Of a DNA stretch of 64,000 bases, positions 58,077 to 64,000 are shown one piece after another. The notes under the pieces were generated by a model. It did no database searches. It was not told where the DNA came from and saw only the letters and a list, made by a program, of their open reading frames with translations. The DNA lies in contig JAJEKV010000003.1 in NCBI GenBank assembly GCA_021234155.1, positions 20,504,386 through 20,568,385 on the forward strand, written 5' to 3'. Numbering within the stretch: the stretch's first letter is position 1; every line of letters begins with the position of its first letter. A program made the position numbers and the translations under genes. This DNA comes from Isoetes taiwanensis (taxonomy: Eukaryota > Streptophyta > Lycopodiopsida > Isoetales > Isoetaceae).

Positions 58077-59760
58077 AATGGATCGCCGAGAGCGGATAAA
58101 TTTACTTGGTGCATAGAGGTAGGCAATATCCACCACAGGTCTAGCACTAATCACCTCAAGGATCGGCTGTACTTTCTTTGAGCGGGACTCGAAGGACAAG
58201 AATAATGCGTGTATAGCAATCGACATGTATGTCCGGAGCACCGAGTTTGCCAACGAAAGTTAGAGGTTGTCGTAGAGGGCGTGCTTGATAAGTCATTTCA
58301 AGGATACGATGTTACCCTTTGGGACTTACAATCCTCGCCTAATGCATGCAAGCATCACCGAGGCTTCACATTCGTGGTCGCCAAGGGGTGGGTCCCGTCT
58401 TCTTCACGAAAAGCCTTGAGAGATCCGGACTCACCAAGCGGGGAGATATTATAGATGGATTTAATACGCTTAGACGGTGCATACTTTCGATCACAAACAA
58501 AATCGATCAAAGGCCCTTTTACACGTAGTATCATGGGAAGAGCCAACCAAAGGTCTATGACACTGCGTGGTTGAGATCACGTTATGGAGTTCCTAAGAAG
58601 GGTGACGGACCGAAGGGGACGGAGAAACCCGCAACCGTGTCATCGAGAAAAGGTTCCTAAGAAGAAAAAGATCGTAAACATCAACTCCAAAACTGATTCT
58701 TGGTGGTATGGGAAGAACATCACGAGCCCGGGACGTTAGCATTAGATCGCGGGGAGGTATCCGAGCGGTCCCCACACAGAAAAGCAAGGGACAAAGCGAA
58801 GTCGAGCGCGAGGCAATAGCTTCCTCGCCTAAGAAAAGAAGAGACCCTACTCCACCATCAACATCGGGTGCATCCGATGGGGAGTGGGACCCGACACTGT
58901 GCTCGGGGAAGATGACAGCAAATTGTGAAGTGCTCGACATCCGGCCGGGCGTTGACTCAAGAAAGCAAACGTGAGCTGTCCCAAACCGCATTGATCAACA
59001 TTAAGCAATGTGGAAAGGATCTATCCTCTTGGTGTTGAATTCGAAATAGAGGTGGATATCTTCAAAATGCATCAAGCACCGCAAATATGACCTGCGGGGT
59101 CATCCGTCAAACATGTTGATACACTCTATGAATCATTTATTAATGTGCGCAGATGCATCCACCTTGTCGCGGATGTTGTACCCTTTGATCCAATCATCTG
59201 GCGTAATCGAAGTGGAAGAAGGCCACCGATTTGGACAATGCAGAATTCGGATTGTAAATGGCAATCACACTACCGCAGTTGCCCAAATTCTTGTCAACCA
59301 AAGCGTTGGAATGGCGGCCAGAAAGGGCTCATCCGAAGATCTTATCTTTTCTTCTCGCCAAAAGAAAATGTCGTGTCTTTGGTAGGGAACCTCACTCCTA
59401 CCTGAATATGTGAAGGTCGTCAGCCAGAGAGCAACGATATCACCAAGAATACTATCCATCGGGATGTCTACTTGAACAAATACGCCAGCCTTAGGAATCA
59501 ATGGGCATTCTATGGAAAGTCAAGAAAGGAAAGCGTGGACTATCCCAAGATAGCGCATATTCAAGAAGTCATTTCTAATTGTGGATGCAAATCTTTTTTT
59601 TTCATAAATCCCTTGGCCATCAAATTGGGGAAGCCCAATTTGGGAGGCCTCCCATGTTTCTTTGCAGCGTCTTGGCTATGAAATTGGGCGGGCAGGAAAT
59701 CTACATGACTACTAAGAGGACATGTAGATGCCAGGATACTACATGACACATGTTAAATTG
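58077..59760. other. Decayed coding-like sequence, unassigned
   Basis: Higher GC than the spacers upstream, with many short frames on both strands but none with a recognised domain. Solitary palindromic cores lie at about 59624 (AAATTGGGGAAGCCCAATTT) and 59679 (left arm only). It may be an old transposon body. Confidence 0.4.
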
Positions 59761-59776
59761 CATCCGCTTGGGTATG

Positions 59777-60440
59777 AAATTGGGCGGGCGCCCAATTTGG
59801 GTTGGCCCCATGTGAATATAGCATGTGAAATTGCATCCGCTGGGTATGAAATTGGCCCAATTTGGGTTGGCCCCATGTGAATATAGCATGTTAAATTGCA
59901 TCTCCTTGGCTATGAAATTGGGGGCTCAATTTGGGTTGGCCCCATGTGAATATAGCATGTTAAATTGCATCTCCTTGTCTATGAAATTGGGCGGGCGCCC
60001 AATTTGGGTTGGCCCCATGTGAATATAGCATGTCAAATTGCATCTCCTTGTCTATGAAATTGGGCGGGCGCCCAATTTGGGTTGGCCCCATGTGAATATA
60101 GCATGTTAAATTGCATCCGCAGGTATGAAATTGGGGGCCCAATTTGGGTTGGCCCCATGTGAATATAGCATGTTAAATTGCATCTCCTTGGCTATGAAAT
60201 TGGGCGGGCGCCCAATTTGGATTGGCCCCATGTGAATATAGCATGTCAAATTGCATCTCCTTGTCTATGAAATCACATGGCTTCAATTTGGGTTGGCCCC
60301 ATGTGAATATAGCATGTCAAATTGCATCTCCTTGTCTATGAAATTGGGCGGGTTTCAATTTGGGTTGGCCCCATGTGAATATAGCATGTTAAATTGCATC
60401 TCCTTGTCTATGAAATTGGGCGGGCGCCCAATTTGCGCTG
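59777..60440. repeat. Palindrome array 3, ~71-bp spacing
   Basis: Ten cores start at 59777, 59849, 59915, 59984, 60057, 60128, 60197, 60270, 60341 and 60413. Spacers hold GGGTTGGCCCCATGTGAATA, then TAGCATGTTAAATTGCATCT, unrelated to arrays 1 and 2. Five cores have the full form with arms AAATTGGGCG and CGCCCAATTT around GG, and others have shortened or lost centres. It ends in a short TTGTGCATTGCATGTTA repeat to about 60515. Confidence 0.95.
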
Positions 60441-60515
60441 GCCCTCATGTGCATTGCATGTTAGCTTGTGCATTGCATGTTAACTTGTGCATTGCATGTT
60501 AGTTTGTGCATTGCT

Positions 60516-62605
60516 AAATTTTGAGACTGTATATTTCAAATGTGCTAAGTTTACTATGTCTGCGAGGATTGGCTCGCTATATAGCGGGCGTACATTGAAG
60601 AAGCTTAGCATGCGAGACTACGATTACCGTGTACCGGATGTTAAACTTGGAATATGTGCCTACAAGTGGCTCGCTTATTCTATGAAGACCAGCTAAAAGA
60701 TGAATTGGGTGAGACGATAGTGGTAAAGGACCTTTGAGAATGTTCACGAATAACAAGTGCCGACCTTTAAAGTCCATGCATCCAATGGATCCGCAAAGAC
60801 TTTTGACAGAGATTATGGCGACCACCACGCATACATAAAGACCACCAAAAATTATCCGAAGGCGTGTCATGAAAATCCGCGGCAGCGAAGCTGAAGAAGA
60901 TTGGTAACCGGCGAAGCGTGCACTCCTTAAATATCTCAAAGATGTGAAAAAGCTTCATGTTGACAACATGACCGATTTGAGGAAAATTCATCCTATATTC
61001 ACGGAGAATTTGATGTTGATGTTCTCCAACAAGTGTAGGTGATTGGGTTGATAGCGCAAGGAGGCGAAAAAGCTTAACCTTCCAAAGGCTCTTATCCCGA
61101 AGGTTAATGAGTATCTGCGTGGACCGGTGGAAGAGGGATCAAAATCATTCAAATGCTACCGCGGTCGGTCCTCTGGGAATGTCGGGTTGATGTGGTCAAT
61201 ACCTCGCTTTCGGTTTGTTGGATGTGATTTCAGAAATATCAAGAAATGGAGCATGGAGGATTACCGAAGTTCTTGGACCGATCGATGCCGCTTACGGACC
61301 AGCAATTATATTGGATCACGATCTTTATCAGTCCAGATCGTTTGAGTGAATGCTTGTCCGCCATGAAGACTATAGACGGGGGTAGTCGTGTATGGGTGGG
61401 AGCGTACAATGATCCTAAAAAGAGAAACCCTTCCTCTCGTGTTCGCGAGCTGCAGACTCTCGTTCTTGTAATGTATGTGGCCAGAGACCAAGCAGCTGCC
61501 CCGCAATGAATGACTGAATCTATGCTTCAACGATGCGGACCATCCTCAAGAGTAAGTGGAGGACATAGAGAAGAACCTCCCCGATCATGAGTGCGCAGCA
61601 GGTAACATGATTTAAACCCAGGGTCTGCGTCTATTTCTTTTCAATGCCACTTATAACGGTTGTACTTTGCTTCAGCATACTGGTTGTATCGGCCTTGGGG
61701 TGACAAGAGTGTGGCGAGGCGCTGGGTGCCCTTTTGCTACATCAATTAGATTCTAGGACATGCACATACCTTGTCCAGGAAATTTATGCTTGAGGGATCA
61801 CGGTGTCCTTGATTTCTTCTCCGGAGGATCCTTTAGCCGTGCGACTATGTGCGAAGGGTATAAAGCCACCGCCTTTGAGAGTGATGAGAATATGCAGCTT
61901 AAACTTACTCGATTTTTGATCAACTCAAAGTAATCTTTGGATGAGAAGAAATCGAGAGCCCGCGGCATTGCAAAAATAGCAGAGGGTAAAAAGAAAGCAA
62001 AAGCGGCTCCAAGGCAAGTCTTTGTAGTGTCCATTCCTCCACCTCCTTGTTTATTCCCCGCACAAACGGTGCAAGAGTTGCAATCCACTCTCCGGTTGTC
62101 TAAAGATTCTCTCACAGACCATTTGAGAAAGGTTGCAGGTTTTGGAGCAAAGGACATGTCTTTCTTTAGAAAGAAGAAGGATAACATTAATGCTTTGGCG
62201 GGCACTACATTAGTGTGCACCCAAGATGTGATCGAGGGTAGCTCGAAGTTTACGCAGCTAATTCCTCAAGGATGGAGAACCTTCTGTTGTCTTGGAGACA
62301 CAAGAAGCTCAACCTGTGGACCCGCTACCATCAGAGCAAGAAAAGGATGTCGAAAAGGAGAAGGAAGTTGAGAAGGAGGACGAGGAAGTTGAGAAGGAGG
62401 ACGAGGAAAATGAGAAGGAGGATGATGTTGAAATGGAAATTGAGAAGGATGCTCCCGGCCTTCACGCTTAACCAATCGAAGAATTCCACGCCGGATGGAA
62501 CTCCTTAAGCAAGCGCACAAGGTGGGGGGAAGAAGAAAGCTGCTCACACAACAACGCGGTGAAGGGGTGGACCCTTGAGCACAAGGAGTATGTTTTGCTA
62601 GCCAC
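60516..62605 (+). other. Decayed coding-like sequence, possible transposon body
   Basis: Plus-strand frames such as YLKDVKKLHVDNMTDL (about 60940), ECLSAMKTIDGGSRVWVGAY (about 61350) and a 144-codon frame at 61937-62371 with a basic lead (KKSRARGIAKIAEGKKKAKA) look more coding-like than spacer. I recognise no family. Stops and frame changes separate them. GAGAAGGAGGACGAGGAA repeats at about 62370-62450 encode Glu/Lys-rich sequence. Confidence 0.35.
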
Positions 62606-62850
62606 GGGGGTGCAAATTTGGGGGCGCCCAATTTAGCATCTCGACACTCTGCGGTATATGTGTTTAGAGTGAGCGGGGGGTGCAAATTGGGCGCCCAATT
62701 TCGCACCACTGTTACTCACTATATAGGTTTTTATAATGAAATTGAGTGAAAAAAACTTATGTACATTGACCAAGAAAATAAATACATGTCGAAAATTTCC
62801 CTGCACTAGAAGAGTTCCCTCATAGAAATTGGGCGGGCGCCCAATTTGAA
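62606..62850. repeat. Solitary palindromic cores
   Basis: Cores at about 62616 (AAATTTGGGGGCGCCCAATTT type), 62682 (AAATTGGGCGCCCAATTT) and 62826 (full form with GG centre). The first two share short GGGGGTGCAAATT lead-ins. The third stands alone. Confidence 0.88.
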
Positions 62851-62939
62851 CCTTAAGGCTATCAGTGCGAGCAGTTGAACATGAAGTCAAGTGGAACTGC
62901 CTTACAAATTACAAAAGCAAGAGTATTACGACAATCCGA

Positions 62940-63626
62940 TTACAACAACATGACTATCACATTACAACAATCTGATCTAGGGGGACTCTTCTGAGTCATT
63001 TTCAGTGACCACCCCGAGGAGATCTTTTCTATCATGTACATTTGATGCTCTCTATTCCATATCAGATGGATGATAACATCGAAGGGATCAGGATAATGGC
63101 GAGGATTGAGACTCACAGTGGTCATCCAATCTTCCATGGCTATTTCTCGCTCGCGGCACTGCTTGAAGTTTTCGTGATTCATCTTGCACGTAATGGAATC
63201 ACGCTCAGGACCAATAGGAGACCACATGGTTAGACTAAGGCCAAATTTGTTGGCCAACATTGGTTTGATATATATTTATACCAACCAAAATTATTGTTGG
63301 TATTATACACAATAATTATTGGATATACTTACCAGTCGTATGTACGCCCAATAATGTTACTACAGTGCTTCATCAATAATTACTTGGCTATAAGTATTGC
63401 CGCATTCGATTGCATAGCACAGACTTTGCAATGTCTCAGCCACTGCTAGAGTTCTTGAGAGGTCCCAATTGCCTCCACCTCCGAGCATTTGGACACCCTC
63501 ACTTGCCTCATGACTTTCGGCGACCTTCATGCATGCATTATCAAAGGGATCACCCTTGATACTGGCTGCATGGTATAGCTCTTTGGTCGTAGAAAGACTC
63601 CCTACGAGTACCATGTTACTATCCAT
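62940..63626 (-). other. Unidentified coding-like region
   Basis: Two minus-strand frames (63626-63360, 88 codons; 63260-62940, 106 codons) have fairly balanced composition. They include KGDPFDNACMKVAESHEASE and REREIAMEDWMTTVSLNP. They could be exons of one gene or transposon sequence. No domain is recognised and no splice pair is convincing. Confidence 0.3.
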
Positions 63627-63827
63627 ATTGTTTGGGTTCCGGAGCGCGACGCTTATGAGATTGACAAAATCACCAATAATTACAATCTATGAGATGTATT
63701 TCATAAGTTCATAAGAATTTATATCTGAAATGATTGTTATAGGTAGCATCCACACTTGGTCGCATAGTTTTCAAGTTGGATTAATTATATTTGTGACAGT
63801 CTGTATTTGTATTTTCTCGCAAGTCTA

Positions 63828-63922
63828 ACGAAATTGGGCGGCCGCCCTATTTCCTTTGGAGGCTAGTATTAAACTTTGTTCAGACGACTATGAGGGCAAA
63901 TTGGGCGGGCGCCCAATTTCCA
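63828..63922. repeat. Solitary palindromic cores near the right edge
   Basis: GAAATTGGGCGGCCGCCCTATTT at about 63830 (left arm intact, right arm with one change) and a full core at about 63898. Their flanks differ from all three arrays. Confidence 0.85.
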
Positions 63923-64000
63923 CAAAACAAATTGGTGTCTAGGGATTGTGGCCTATGCTCCATCATAAAAATAGATAGAACCGGTTCCATTCATTAAGAA

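Noticed and set aside
55199-60440. CRISPR-like appearance of regularly spaced palindromic repeats
   Set aside because: The DNA is nuclear and eukaryotic. Spacers within each array are near-identical, not unique, and no cas genes are present. These are satellites.

Overview
This is nuclear DNA of a land plant. The window carries three intact multi-exon genes of plant-type families, read with GT-AG introns, plus Copia, LINE, hAT and Helitron remnants and extensive non-coding repeats. The species cannot be fixed from the sequence. Compact introns and a DUF7869-like transposon protein would suit a non-flowering land plant, but that is only an impression.

Layout. 1-4638: a decayed Ty1/Copia element on the minus strand with two ~96% identical LTRs (the left one cut by the window edge) and a primer-binding site matching the anticodon region of initiator tRNA-Met. 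4639-9300: spacer with a LINE 3' remnant and simple repeats. 9307-15649: a GH17 glucanase fragment (minus) beside a broken Helitron RepHel gene (plus). The Helitron's 5' part is a run of small phase-2 exons with AT-hook-like sequence. 17397-19549: class-3 lipase gene (10 exons). 20011-22165: PHIP1-like RNA-binding protein gene (4 exons). 22.7-31.6 kb: repeat-rich spacer with a fold-back element and a ~1.95 kb segment present twice (25015-26963 and 29570-31557). 33588-38002: PQT3/RBBP6-like E3 ubiquitin ligase gene (16 exons, minus). 39.4-44.6 kb: hAT and Copia remnants and a degenerate satellite. 45-51.9 kb: pyrimidine-rich spacer with copies of an unrecognised structured repeat family, another copy of which lies at 28.97-29.57 kb. 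52.0-55.2 kb: a broken DUF7869-like transposon gene (minus). 55.2-63.9 kb: three tandem arrays with different periods and unrelated spacers, all built around the same short palindrome, with solitary copies nearby and decayed coding-like sequence between them.

The three intact genes are ordinary housekeeping-type loci with no evident functional link. The most interesting material is non-coding: (1) the shared palindromic core AAATTGGG...CCCAATTT in three otherwise unrelated arrays, and (2) the dispersed repeat family whose hairpins are kept by compensatory base changes between copies, which points to selection on a folded RNA (or DNA) rather than on a protein.
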